Part shown: positions 9,290-19,349 of the stretch, piece by piece
How positions within the stretch are numbered: the first letter of the stretch is position 1
Layout: each line of letters begins with the position of its first letter
DNA from: Trichobilharzia regenti
Taxonomy: Eukaryota; Platyhelminthes; Trematoda; Strigeidida; Schistosomatidae
Assembly (NCBI GenBank): GCA_944472135.2
Contig: OX235263.1
Location: 4,943,517 to 5,007,516 of the forward strand
Direction: 5' to 3'
DNA length: 64,000 bases
Translations under genes and position numbers: made by a program
The notes under the pieces: model-generated
What the model saw: the letters and a program-made list of their open reading frames with translations, nothing else
Told to the model about the DNA's origin: nothing
Database searches by the model: none

Positions 9290-10400
9290 TGAATGAATGA
9301 ATTAGTGTTATAAACAGCATAACGGGTGGCAACCGGCTTCCTATTGGGTCCAACGCCGCCTGATTTCTTTCTAAGTAAGCTAGCTGGAAAATGGACCTTT
9401 GAACAACCTCATCAGTAAGTTCTCATTTTATTGCCGATATATGGATGATACCTTTATTCTTCGTGTTAATGATTCGGATGGGGGTATGATCATTACTGAA
9501 TTCAATGAAGTACATTCGGCTATGAAATTCACATGCGAAGAGGAATCCCAAGACAGAATTGCCTGCCTTCCTGGATGTCCTACTTACCAGAAAACCAGAT
9601 GGTAGCATACAGAGTAATTTGCATAGAAAACGTTTTTGGACAGGACAATATACACATTTTCACAGCTTCGTTCCTATCAAGTACAAAAGAAATTTAGTGA
9701 AGACCTCAACCACACAGAGTTAGATCCATATATGCTCAGAAGAAGTAACTGAAGATGAATTAAGCATTGTATATGATACTTTGATCGAAAATAGCTATCC
9801 TGAAGAATGTATCAAGAAACAGACGACAAAGAAGGCGGCGGAAAGGGACTACTCACTGTCTGTAAACATGAAGCCTCTTTATGCACGACTGCAATTCAAG
9901 GGCGATATACCAAGGGAGATAATTATGAGGAAATTAAGAAAATCATTTCAAAGAACTTTTAATACCGGCGAACTACACGTATTATTCTCTACATGACGAA
10001 TAGCGATTCCTCGACTGAAAGATGAAGTACCTAGAATAGTCAGCTACTTCAAATTGTATCTACCAATTCAACTGCGCTTGTGCTGATGGAGCGAGTTATA
10101 TTGGCTGTTACTCTAGGAATTTGATTTTTCGTGCTCACTCGAGAACATCTTACAGTATGGCTAAGTAAAGGTGAAGTGAAAACCATTAACAGTTCGATAT
10201 TGAACCATCTGGTGCAAACCGGCCGGCCACAAAGCCAACCAGCGTGGAAGAATCCTTCTCTATTATCATCTACCGGGTGCCTAATTAATTGCCAAAATCG
10301 TTGGAGAACCGCATGCACCAAACAGCAGAGGCTATTGCGATTCGCCTGAAACAAACAGTGCTCTGTGTTCAGAAGAAGCAAGTTCAGCCAACCCATTACT
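9290..10400 (+). mobile_element. PLE-A: RT palm, linker and GIY-YIG remnant
   Basis: The best PLE-A coding remnant. 9,399-9,605 reads FYCRYMDDTFILRVND, with the intact catalytic YMDD of Penelope reverse transcriptases, then FNEVHSAMKFTCEEE and, after a 1-base shift, FLDVLLTRKPDGS and WTGQYTHFHS. 9,781-9,996 is the basic linker (LYARLQFKGDIPREIIMRKL). From 10,050 the GIY-YIG domain is readable across three frames (YQFNCACGASYI-like), then REHLTVWLSKGEVKTINSSI (10,140-10,200) and ILNHLVQTG. Several stops and shifts make it non-functional. Confidence 0.85.
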
Positions 10401-11060
10401 ATTGCTCTGGCCTGCCTTTACAAGACTTATCACTGATGATTACAATATCATCTACATACCTACTATAAAGTAGCACATTTTCGATTAAATCCTTCGATGA
10501 ACTCTGAATATATGACATATACAAATATCTGCTAAAAGGGACCTTGAAGGACTTCTCATAGCAACACCAACTTGGTGGAAACAGTCGCTTTTAAATGTAA
10601 GCCTCACATTGTTAGTACATAGAAGTGATAAATCCCTCAAATATGATATAAGGAATAGGATAAAAATAATTGTTTGGGGAAATGTAATCACACAAAATGT
10701 CAACTGTTTTGATTAAAGGCACATTAGTAAATAACGAGTTTACATCAAAAGAGTACATATTCTTGTTCATAATATTAATATTACTATCGTCAAGATCATC
10801 AACTAATTCAAATGTATCTTTTAACACATACTTACAGAATTGTGTTTTGACTGAATGCAATAGATCTATTAACCATATAACTAGTTTATGCGTTAGGGAT
10901 TTGCACATTGACAATATAGGACGTGGAGGATTATTGGATTAATGTATATTTGGCTAACCATACATATGTGGGAATTTATATTCTGATGGTTTTAAGCAGT
11001 CAAATTTATCTTTACTCATAGCATATAGGCCATGAAGCTTCAGTAGATTAGCTGTGACTG
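10400..11060 (-). mobile_element. PLE-A reverse transcriptase N-terminal half (minus strand)
   Basis: The minus-strand frame 10,914-10,612 contains KLVIWLIDLLHSVKTQFC, YSFDVNSLFTNVPLIKTVD (RT motif with catalytic Asp, FDVxSLFTNVP) and FEGFITSMY. Upstream, in another frame, are KPHGLYAMSKDKFDCLKPSE and FPHMYG, then PPRPILSM at the start of the frame. It is tail-to-tail with the PLE at 9,290-10,400 and shares sequence with 2,280-2,640, but keeps the segment deleted there. Confidence 0.85.
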
Positions 11061-11074
11061 CGCACTGCAGCAAC

Positions 11075-11229
11075 TGAATATCTTCTCAGGAGGGGGGCAT
11101 ATCCTAGAGTTTGTGGAAGCCCTAGTTGCCAATTGAAAAGTTGAAACCACCTATATGCATTCAAAGCAACATTTCGACATCACACTAGACCTTCCTTGGT
11201 AAACTTTGTTTTGATAACAGCCAGGGTAG

Positions 11230-11230
<1 letters not shown>
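11075..11230 (+). mobile_element. PLE-A C terminus and 3' tail, left part
   Basis: Matches 5,055-5,170 (gtttgtggaagcc through ccagggtagat). The element is interrupted at 11,230 by the CR1 insertion and resumes at about 12,690. Confidence 0.75.

Positions 11231-11267
<37 letters not shown>
11231..11267. repeat. (AAT)n microsatellite, LINE tail
   Basis: About twelve AAT repeats at the 3' end of the minus-strand CR1 element. Confidence 0.9.
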
Positions 11268-11269
<2 letters not shown>

Positions 11270-12690
11270 TTTACTTTATTCCAAAAACAGTACTTGTGAT
11301 ACAGAATGGAATTTTCAGCATTAATCACAATATTGAATCTAATTTCCTCAAATTATAAATAAAATTAATCACACAGAAAATTTTCCACATTTGCAATAGG
11401 GGTAGTATCAAAATCGTGCAGCATATGGAATGGAAATAACAATAATAATGATAACAGCTAGGGTAATAATAATAAGAATACAAGTGAAAATTGCCGTTGG
11501 CTTGTGTCACACAGTATTGGCAATGTGGTATAGAAATCATAACATGTTTAAACATATTGAATATAACGTTCTCTTTATGGTGAGGGGAAAAACAAAGATT
11601 ACAGCCGTCATGGAGATAAGTTGGTGTTTGCAATTATGAGAGTAAAACAGAGAATTAACAGGACCATAAACATAATAGAAGTAATAAAAGTAAAACTTGA
11701 AGGTATATAAGGATGGATGGAGGAAATCGTTTATTTACTAGATGAAAAAAGGTTAGTTAATTGTTGCCTGACACTATTTTCATCACACAAAATACGTGCC
11801 AAGTATGGTATCATAGAATTCTTATACGTAGACGTGCGAGCATATAGTTTTCTGAAGTTATTTCTTGTTCTACCTGAGGAGATGCAAGGTGAAAGCTGAG
11901 GGAGGGTAAAGTGGATGCTCCAAGTCAGACAAAATCCCTCTAGCAAATTTATTGCACGAAGTCAAGTGCCTATCGATAACGACGTTAACTATGTGGTCCA
12001 CTGGGACACCACTCACCCTACTGACAGTCTTCAGTATTCTACGAATTGTGACATAGTCCTTTTTAAGCAAACCACGAAAGAATAAGGGTGAACAATAAAC
12101 AAGAAGAATAGGTAGGATGCAAGAGTTTATGAATTAACTGTAAGAGGATGGGTTGAGTTATATCTGAGTGTCTTAACTTCTTAATGTAAAATGTCAGGCG
12201 GAATATTTTACTGGAGATCGCCAAGACATGGGAAGACCAGGAGAGATCAGAAGAGAGAATAAGTCCAAGATACTTAATTTCTGATTTGATTCCTCTATCA
12301 CTGTCGTCAATTTTACAACTGTCATGAGAATCGATGACTTCTTTTAACTGTCGTTTACATCTTAAGCTGAAATCAACAATTTGACACTTAGAAGGATTCA
12401 GTTTAAGACCGTTAGACTCAGACCATTTAGCGACTCCCCACAGATAGCTATTTATTTTAGTACAATCTAGCTGGGAGTTAACAGCCATTGAAACCGTTAA
12501 ATCATCAGCGTACTTCACAAAGTTTATTTCATCAGAGTGAGGCAAGTCATGCAAGAAGAAAGAAAAAAGAAAAGTAGAAAGAACAGCGCCTTGAGGGACA
12601 CCAGCTTCAGTAGGCAATGAAGTGGAAGACTTCCCTTTATATACGGTGTACTGCTTTCTATCTGAGAAATAGGAATGTAACCAGTTAACA
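11231..12690 (-). mobile_element. CR1-type LINE, 5'-truncated, nested in PLE-A
   Basis: Minus-strand reverse transcriptase. 12,690-12,063 reads VNWLHSYFSDRKQYTVYKG, GVPQGAVLSTFLFSFFLHDL (motif B region), FVKYADDLTVSM (catalytic YADD intact), SNGLKLNPSKCQ and YLGLILSSDLSWSSHV. After frameshifts the C terminus is found in 12,070-11,870 and 11,946-11,731. A 3' untranslated part ends in (AAT)n at 11,231-11,267, the microsatellite tail typical of CR1 elements. The host PLE reads ...gggtagat before and agatgtact after, giving a probable 4-bp target duplication (agat). The N-terminal endonuclease and half the RT are absent. The same element type lies at 59,455-60,150. Confidence 0.88.
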
Positions 12691-12870
12691 GATGTACTAT
12701 TACCTCGGCTATTTGGTTTAGTGATCTTCATTATTATTTTGACTTTCAATATGTCCTTTTAACTTGACCTACCTTGTCAATTTTCTTACCTCTTAACTCT
12801 TTATTAATTTCATATATAGTTATTCCTATGACAAGTCCGTGTGTTTGATCAGATTGTTCGAAATGCGACA
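12690..12870 (+). mobile_element. PLE-A 3' tail, right part, with truncated hammerhead
   Basis: Continues the tail interrupted at 11,230 (matches 5,180-5,360). The half-hammerhead at about 12,833-12,868 (GAUCAG, AUUGUU, CGAAAUGCG) is cut off after helix III begins, so it cannot fold. The next 115 bp has no recognised content. Confidence 0.75.
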
Positions 12871-12984
12871 ATAATAATGTCAAAATGAGTTAAGATAATG
12901 GTAATAAGAAGAGATAGTTTTAAATAAATTACAGCGAGCAATAATGAGATGTTAAATATCTTCATATAATACCTTGAGAAAACA

Positions 12985-13803
12985 AAATTGAAGCATGCAA
13001 TTGGTCAAACAACTTCCTATTGTCGATATGTCGGTGACACATTTGTAGTATGCAACAACGATAGTCATGCCTCCTACCTACTCAGGCTATTCACCGACGC
13101 ACATACAAATATTGTATTTACTATGAACATGAAATTGACGGAAAGTTCTATTTCCTTGACATCACTATGCAACGCCTAGAAGATGGTGGTCTCCAGAGGT
13201 CAATTTACCGAAAGAAGACACGGAATAGACAATACTTACATTTTAATAATTTTTGTCCACATAGCTAGCTACAAACGAGGATTAGTCAAGACTCTGTACT
13301 ATAGAGTGAGGAGAATATGCTCTGCAGAGAAACTAGAGGAAGAATTTACGAATCTCAAATAGGTGCTGAAAAACAACGGTTATCCTCAAACATTCATTAA
13401 CCAATATGGAAGATATGAAGGCTCAAATACCAAACAAATCACAGTCGAAAAAAGCCTGTCTTCATTCAACTAGATTTTAAAAAGGTGAAGACATTGCAGA
13501 AATGGTCAACAGAAGACTGAGAACGTCACTAGCCATAGCCTATCCTGTAGCTAAGTTGGTTCCCGTCCATCAAACAACACGCTCTTTGGTGCAGTCAAAA
13601 AACGATAGACACCCTTCTCATGTTAACTCCAACTGTGTATACAAATTTACGTGTATCTGCGGGAGCAGTTACACTTGGGAGAACAGAAAGAAGGGCACAC
13701 CTCCGATTTTCTGAACATGTACCGAAAAGCCTACGCCTCAAAGGAACAAACTCTTAAATTGGCGCTATTACCAGACATCTCCTCGACACGGGTCATGAGT
13801 TTT
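12985..13803 (+). mobile_element. PLE-1 RT palm, linker and GIY-YIG (crosses the left array edge)
   Basis: 12,988-13,179 reads TTSYCRYVGDTFVVCNNDSH (catalytic YVDD altered to YVGD) and FTDAHTNIVFTMNMKL. In the next frame come RLEDGGLQRSIYRKK, then RQYLHFNNFCPHSYKRGLVK and RRICSAEKLEEEF across position 13,217 without a break, so this is the uninterrupted ancestral element. A stop at about 13,360 and a shift near 13,450 follow. 13,502-13,714 is the linker plus EN start (CVYKFTCICGSSY), and in another frame RTERRAHLRFSEHVPKSLRL and IGAITRHLLDTGHEF. It ends at 13,803 where an inverted copy of its own 3' region is joined. Confidence 0.88.
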
Positions 13804-14573
13804 GTAATAAAGACGAGAGATGCGTAAGATGCAGAGTGACTAGTAAATTAGGTAGGAATGCAGTGAGCTCAACTAAAACCAGAGAAACAAAAGACAAGCA
13901 AAACTGCAGATTATAAAAGGGGATGAACTTAAAGATTACGTAATCAAATGAAAGGGAGAATAAAGACATTCAGTTACCAGGGCAAGGAAAGACTAATAAC
14001 TGAACATAGAAATCTGGCTTCAAGCTTTTGATAGAGATTGCTTGGGCAAACTTGAGAAGAATGCAGCCCCTTTGTCTATTGATAATTTTAAAAGATTTCT
14101 CGATTTCCACCTCATCACCCGTGTTGTAGATATGTCTGGTAATCGCGCTACTATAAGAGTTTGTTCTCTAGAGACGTAGGCTTTCCGGGAAATAATAGCG
14201 CTATTACCAGACATCTCCTCAACACGGATCATGAAGTGGAAATCGGGGAATCCTTTCAAATTATCAGTAGACAAATAGGCAGATTTCTCCTCAAGTTTCC
14301 CGAAGCAATATCTTTCAAACTCCTGAAACCAGATTTATGTGTTGAAGAAAGAAGCAGTTATTAGTCTCTCCTTGCACTGGTAACTGGATGTCTTTATTCT
14401 CTCTCTCTCTCATCTGATTACGTAATTTTTGTCTTTAACTACACACCATTTGATAATCCGTAATTTTGCTTGCCTCTTGTTTCTATGATTTGAGTTGAAC
14501 TCAGTATATTGTTACCTAATTTATTAGTCACTCTGCACCTTAGGCAACTTTCGTCTTTATTACTTAACTCCTT
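13804..14573. repeat. Inverted pair of PLE-1 3' ends (palindrome), copy 1
   Basis: 13,804-14,188 is a minus-strand PLE-1 piece (EN C terminus plus 3' tail); 14,190-14,573 is a plus-strand piece. The arms, about 350 bp each, pair across a centre near 14,155-14,190. Both read as the EN end: plus gives AITRHLLNTDHEVEIGESF, minus gives ITRHIYNTGDEVEIEKSF-like. A (CT)n tract sits at 14,399-14,411. Head-to-head partial copies are common for PLEs. Confidence 0.8.
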
Positions 14574-14755
14574 TACCATTATATGCATGCATTTATTTTG
14601 TTTAAACTTGAACTCTCCGTGTAAAATCTATGTAAGCGCAATTTTCTGAGCACTGTTTACTAATTCTGGAACTTTCTGTCAACTGACATCATGAAAACAA
14701 TTTGCAATACGTTAAAACTTTTCTGTACGTGAACCTCATAATTAATTTAGGCTGT

Positions 14756-14819
14756 AAGCGGCAGCTGATGAGGTGCCAACGAAATAAACAATGATGGTAC
14801 TGTATTATTCTGCTTGCTT
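14756..14819 (+). ncRNA. Hammerhead ribozyme motif in PLE-1 tail, copy 1
   Basis: Type I layout. Helix I: AAGC and GCAG on the 5' side pair with CUGC and GCUU on the 3' side, with an internal G/UU loop. The core CUGAUGAG is perfect. Helix II is very short (G-C closing pair, GUGCCAA). CGAAA follows. Helix III pairs UAA with UUA and ACA with UGU around one bulged A. The triplet is AUU, before CUGC at 14,810. The same fold is kept in all four copies. Hammerheads in PLE terminal repeats are established in the literature. Confidence 0.7.
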
Positions 14820-15195
14820 TATTCAATAAAATATTAATAAAAATAACAGGTAGTATGTATAGCATATCACCGTGGAAGGTTCAGAGTGACAACCATTTCC
14901 TTCCGTGCACACAGACTTGGTTTTTAAGCTCTTATTGTACTAGCCTCAGCACCAGCAAGAGCCTTCCTCAAGTCACATTCGGCTTTTAAAAGAGAAGTGA
15001 ATGGAAGATTTCTGGCCTTAAGGTGATTATTCATCTAAAAGAGAAATTGACTGCTCAAAACGCCGTCTTGAGCAGAACAGTTTGTAGTATTCGTTGACCT
15101 ATCTAATCAAGTAATTTTGCAGTTTTAGAAGTCTGAACTATTAATGATAAATTAAAAAGTCAAATTGCTCACATTGCTGCCGGGTCAAGTACACA
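14820..15195. other. PLE flank without coding content, copy 1
   Basis: AT-rich sequence shared by all four units (25,908-26,283, 36,960-37,335 and 48,007-48,382 in the others). It contains a hairpin at 15,051-15,075 with one internal mismatch that is perfect in copies 3 and 4. Confidence 0.5.
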
Positions 15196-15220
15196 AAAGG
15201 TTTTCAATAGAGAAAGAAAG

Positions 15221-15287
15221 TGATGGTTTGTAGGGATTTGATTGGTTCAGGATTCATCATGAGCTGACATTAGTTGGAGAAAGAAAG
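15221..15287 (-). mobile_element. SINE fragment inserted with 11-bp target duplication (copy 1 only)
   Basis: The 11-mer gagaaagaaag occurs at 15,210-15,220 and again at 15,277-15,287. Between them are 56 bp (tgatggtttgtagggatt to ttagttg) matching the conserved end of the tRNA-derived SINE in inverted orientation. Copies 2-4 have a single gagaaagaaag and no insert, so the empty site is preserved. Confidence 0.85.
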
Positions 15288-15292
15288 ACCAT

Positions 15293-15351
15293 ATTTGTAG
15301 TATAAAACGTTATCATTCTATTTCACAGGTTCTCATCAGCTAACTTCAAAT
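15293..15351 (-). ncRNA. Hammerhead ribozyme motif in PLE-2 left inverted repeat, copy 1
   Basis: Minus strand. Helix I pairs UAG with CUA and, beyond a 4-nt AAGU bulge, AUUUG with CAAAU. The core is CUGAUGAG. Helix II is weak (G-U closing, AACCUG). GAAA follows. Helix III pairs UAGAAU with GUUUUA around loop GAUAAC. The triplet is AUA. The core is intact in all four units. Confidence 0.68.
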
Positions 15352-15559
15352 TACCTGAAATTACAATGGTTATAAATAATAACATTTAATACTTCATTGG
15401 TTAAAAGGTAATAGAGAAAACATTGTGAGATGGACGCATCCGGAATATAAGTATTACAATTCATAGTTTAAGTTACCATCAATTTATATACTATCAAACT
15501 ATGAAAAAAGAAAAAGGGGTGGAGGGTGAGAGAAGACAGAAAACAGAAAAATCTAATAA

Positions 15560-16741
15560 ACAGTGTCAACATGGCAACTCAAGTCGATCACGTTGATACA
15601 TCAAATAAACTAATGGTGTCATATTACGTGACTGCCTTATTTACAAATGTACCAGTGATGGAAACAATAGATATCATTTGTAAACAAACAGATCTATTGC
15701 CATTACCGGAGACAGAGATGAAACGACTACTAATTCTTTGCACAAAAGACATCTAATTTAGATTTAATAACCAATTCTACCGACAAATTGACGGGGTCGC
15801 CATGGGTTCACCTCTAGGACCCATTCTAACAGGCTATCTTTAACAGACGCGACTGAGTGACGCCATCAATGAAACAACATACTACCATCGATACGTCGAT
15901 TATACTTTTGTTGTTTGTGACGACGTGAGTCAGGTATCCGTATCATTTTACCGTCTAAATGAGACCCACCCAAACATTAAATACACCAAGTAATACGAAA
16001 GCAACAATGAGTTCAGTTTCGTGGACGATGGAACGGTTGAAACGTCCATCTACAGAAAAGCAATTTCGACCGGACAATATCTTTACTACAGCAGCTTCTG
16101 CCTTATGAGCTATAAATGGGGATTAGTAAGGACACTGTATGACAGGGTCAGAGAGTTATGTTCGACTAACAAGGTAGAAGAAGAATTAGGCTTTGTTAAA
16201 ATGCCTTAAGGAAAGCGGATTTCCAAAAGGATTTATCTTAAAGTATGGCAAAGAAGGAGATGAGAAATAGAAGTATGCAACAGTTGAAAAGAAGAAAGTG
16301 TCCATCTGCCTGCCACACAAAGAAGAAACAGTATCGCAAAAGACAGAAATGAGGATGAAAGGAGCAATAAAAAGATGCTTCCCTGCAGCTAAGCTGGTAA
16401 CGCTACACAGCACTACACTCTCTATTAGCCGAAAAGAAACTGGATAAGTAGCCTGCTAATGTGTTACCTACAACTGCATTTATAAATTCACGTGCACCTG
16501 CTGCAGCATGTACATTGGAAAGAGGGAAAGAAGGGCTTCTATCTGCTTAAAAGGAAGCAGATATTTAGGAAGTGCAATTACCAGACACTCACTATGTGCA
16601 TACGGTCATTTTGTCCAGACTTCCAAATCCTTCAAAATACTAAACATACAAAGGACAGTGAATCTGCTACCATTTACTGCTGAAACAATTGCAGTCAAGC
16701 ACTTCAGATCAAGCGTATGCACACAGAAAGAGAGTGTATAG
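15560..16741 (+). pseudogene. PLE-2 RT and GIY-YIG endonuclease, copy 1
   Basis: An almost complete RT palm plus EN in one row. SYYVTALFTNVPVMETIDII (motif A region), then after a stop [38 protein letters not shown] (catalytic YVDD altered to YVDY), NETHPNIKYT, GQYLYYSSFCLMSYKWGLVR, linker KEETVSQKTEMRMKGAIKR, then CIYKFTCTCCSMYIGKRERR (GIY-YIG with Y-I-G kept) and a C terminus ending at the TAG at 16,739-16,741. Copy 1 lacks 21 bp after FSFVD that encode seven residues present in the others. Inactive because of stops near 15,755, 15,842 and 16,445. Confidence 0.88.
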
Positions 16742-17539
16742 TTAATCTCTCACTCTCTTGGTTATCGTATTACTTTTATTACAGTGATTAGTCAAACACA
16801 CTAATGAGCTCAGCTCAGTGAGCCAGTTTGATAAACTTTAACCTTCTTTAGTTGCTGTGTAGACATACAAGTTAACATTGTTTATTAGATTTTTCTGTTT
16901 TCTGTCTTCTCTAACCCCCTTTTTTCCTTTTTTCATAGTTTGATAGTATATACATTGGTATTAACTTAAACTATATATTGTAATACTTATATTCCAGATG
17001 CGTCCATCTCACAATGTTTTCTTTATTACCTTTCAAACATTGAAGTTTTGTTATTGTCATTCTCTTTTATAACTATTGTAATTTCAGGTAGCTGGCAGTT
17101 GGATGATAAGAACCTGTGACATGGGATGATGATATCATTATATAATGCAAATCTGGTCTTTCTTTTTCTACAGACATTTATCAAGGGAATTTTCCAAAGT
17201 TGTCTAAAATATCCAGAAAGCGTCAATATTGTGACTAGATCTTTCAGGAAGGACCTTCTAATCAGTTTATTTTGACACAGATGGCTTCAAATACATGTTA
17301 AGGTTCATGCCAGACAGAAATTGCGATTTTCAGATGTTGAAATCCGAGGATTTCACTAATTTCAAGTTGATCCACATCCCTGAATGAGTCAACACCTGAA
17401 AATTAAACTTTCCAGTGCGTACTAGCAGCTAACTGCGGGATGAAGTCTTCTGAATCTCTCCATTATGGATAGCACTAAGTAGCACAAAAATGACCTAAAT
17501 GATGGAATAAAACAGATAGAAGAATAACTGTTTGGTGTT

Positions 17540-18175
17540 ACATAACTATCCTATAAAATTCGATTACGAAGATCAGTACAGGCCGAAAGCGAAATAAAAA
17601 TAATTGTGAAACTAGTAATGATGACATAAATAAGAGAGAATATAAGTCGTCCACTGTTATACCATATAAGGAGGAGACATCTGAGAGCCTACATAGGATT
17701 CTCCATAAAACACGAATTATGGTGGTATTCAAACACACAAACTCACCCAGGGACAAGCTCTGTAGACTAAGGGACCCGGTGGACCCAATAAGGCAAAATA
17801 ATATAATTTACAAAATACCTTGCAATAACTGCGTGGTGAACTATATAGGTCAAACTAGTGGATCCAGGGTAATCAAATTGTCGTAACATAAGAATTTAGC
17901 TAAGGTAAGAATAGTTGACCCAGAGAAGATAATTAATTTAGAAAAAACCACAGCAATTGCAATGCATGCATTAACACACAATCACACAATAAGCTGGTGG
18001 GATAGAGTTAAAATTCTAAGAAGTAATCTAGGCAGATGCACAGAGAGGTTGATTACTGAATCCTGCCTAGTTCATCGAGTCTACCTATACCCAACTCGAC
18101 ATATGCAACAGAAATGACTCAATGCAAATCCCAGAAATATGGAAGATATTACTACCACCAGTCAGTCAAATCAGA
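17540..18175 (+). mobile_element. PLE-3 linker and GIY-YIG endonuclease, copy 1
   Basis: In pieces: KSSTVIPYKEETSESLHRIL (17,645-17,705), then PRDKLCRLRDPVDPIRQNNI, then IYKIPCNNCVVNYIGQTSGS (GIY-YIG core). After a stop come VDPEKIINLEKTTAIAMHAL, THNHTISWWDRVKILRSN and RLITESCLVHRVYLYP, the C-terminal half with the conserved H...W segment. The layout is that of PLE endonucleases with a CxxC-type insert. There is no RT. 17,170-17,540 upstream has no recognised content. Confidence 0.82.
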
Positions 18176-18489
18176 AGAGGACAATAAATAATCTCAAAAT
18201 TTTATTTCGATTCAATTCACGAACATCATAACATTCTAACAAGTTACTTATTTCGACGACAAAAACACTCGTCTTATTTCCCATCTGATTGTAATTGATC
18301 AATAACACTCATATTATTATTATTTCTGAATGTACATTATCCTATGTTGATTTTTATTCAAATGTCTAATCATCAATTTCACTCATGTGTATAAATGAAG
18401 GGAAAAAGTTGTGTGAATGAGTAACTTGATATGATTTTGGGCAATAGACTGTGCTCGAAACGTTATCATCAGTTAATGTTACTGTATAA

Positions 18490-18850
18490 TACTACACTGT
18501 GTGATTTATCAAAATAAAATCTTATCTATAATAGAATTATACTCTACCACAGTTCCCAAGTTTTATACTTATATCAGTAATACTTCTGAAGTTCTATTGG
18601 TAATTCGTAACCAGCCACGTCAGATTTGAGGATAGATAGGAACAAGTGACACCGGCTGATGGCTGTACTGTATTTACCATGAATTGGAAGAATTTGGGAT
18701 TCACAGGCGATTTGTTTCCATCCCACAAGGGCTGAATAATCATCAACCGGCTCACCATGTAATCTGAATTCCTGGATATAATCCTTGCTGCGCAAATTAC
18801 TGAAAAGTTCAAAATTAGGCTGAAACAACTATCTAGTACCTACCTTCTGG
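18490..18850 (+). mobile_element. Degraded Smalpha-like element following PLE-3, copy 1
   Basis: Starts at a tail motif cactgtgtgattt, shared in position and wording with the Smalpha-like element after PLE-4 (21,285), and runs through accacagttcccaagtttta to a decayed hammerhead-like stretch (tcaaaattaggctgaaac, about 18,813-18,830). The core is not intact. 18,175-18,490 and 18,850-19,350 hold nothing more that I recognise. Confidence 0.45.
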
Positions 18851-19349
18851 TTTCAAGATGACTGTCTAACTGAAGTCGTTTCATACGCGTGAGTAAAAAG
18901 CACCTACTTTGAGCAACCCTCTGCATGTTCATTATGCTCTAATCATTCTTCTTCATTCAATGTGATATTATTGTTTATGCAAGATAATGGTTGATTTGTC
19001 ATAAACACAACACAGAATGGCTAAACTGTCTCTATTTTGTATAATTTTGTTGGAGGTAGTTTGGAATATAGCTTTATTCTATGAATGAATATGTTAAACC
19101 ATGCAAAAAAGACAATCCTCTAGTTATACAATAACATATAAGTATATGAATATGTTAAGTAGACCGGGGAAATACGCCTTATCAAGCATAAAGTATAAAA
19201 CAACTATGACTGCCTTACCAATGAAGATAAATTATTTCTGGTTACTTGGTTAAAAATAAAGTGTATTCACATGTATATGTGAGTAATTATGTTAGACAGA
19301 AATGTTTGGTCTTTCTTGTTAACATGCAGGCTCCCTGGACAAAAGCTTC

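Larger units (their letters stand above)
15195..17170 (+). mobile_element. PLE-2 with terminal inverted repeats, copy 1
   Basis: The element is bounded by inverted repeats: 15,195-15,572 (with a 67-bp insertion in this copy) is the reverse complement of about 16,872-17,170. Between them lies an RT and EN. Inverted rather than direct terminal repeats are a known peculiarity of PLEs. The left repeat keeps an intact minus-strand hammerhead; in the right one the core is eroded. Confidence 0.8.

Noticed and set aside
12833..12868. Third complete PLE-A hammerhead
   Set aside because: The sequence is cut off after UGCG, so helix III and the 3' side of helix I are missing.
18460..18490. Minus-strand CTGATGATAACG as another hammerhead core
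   Set aside because: There is no GAAA in the correct position on the same strand and no helix III; the gctcgaaacg is on the opposite strand.
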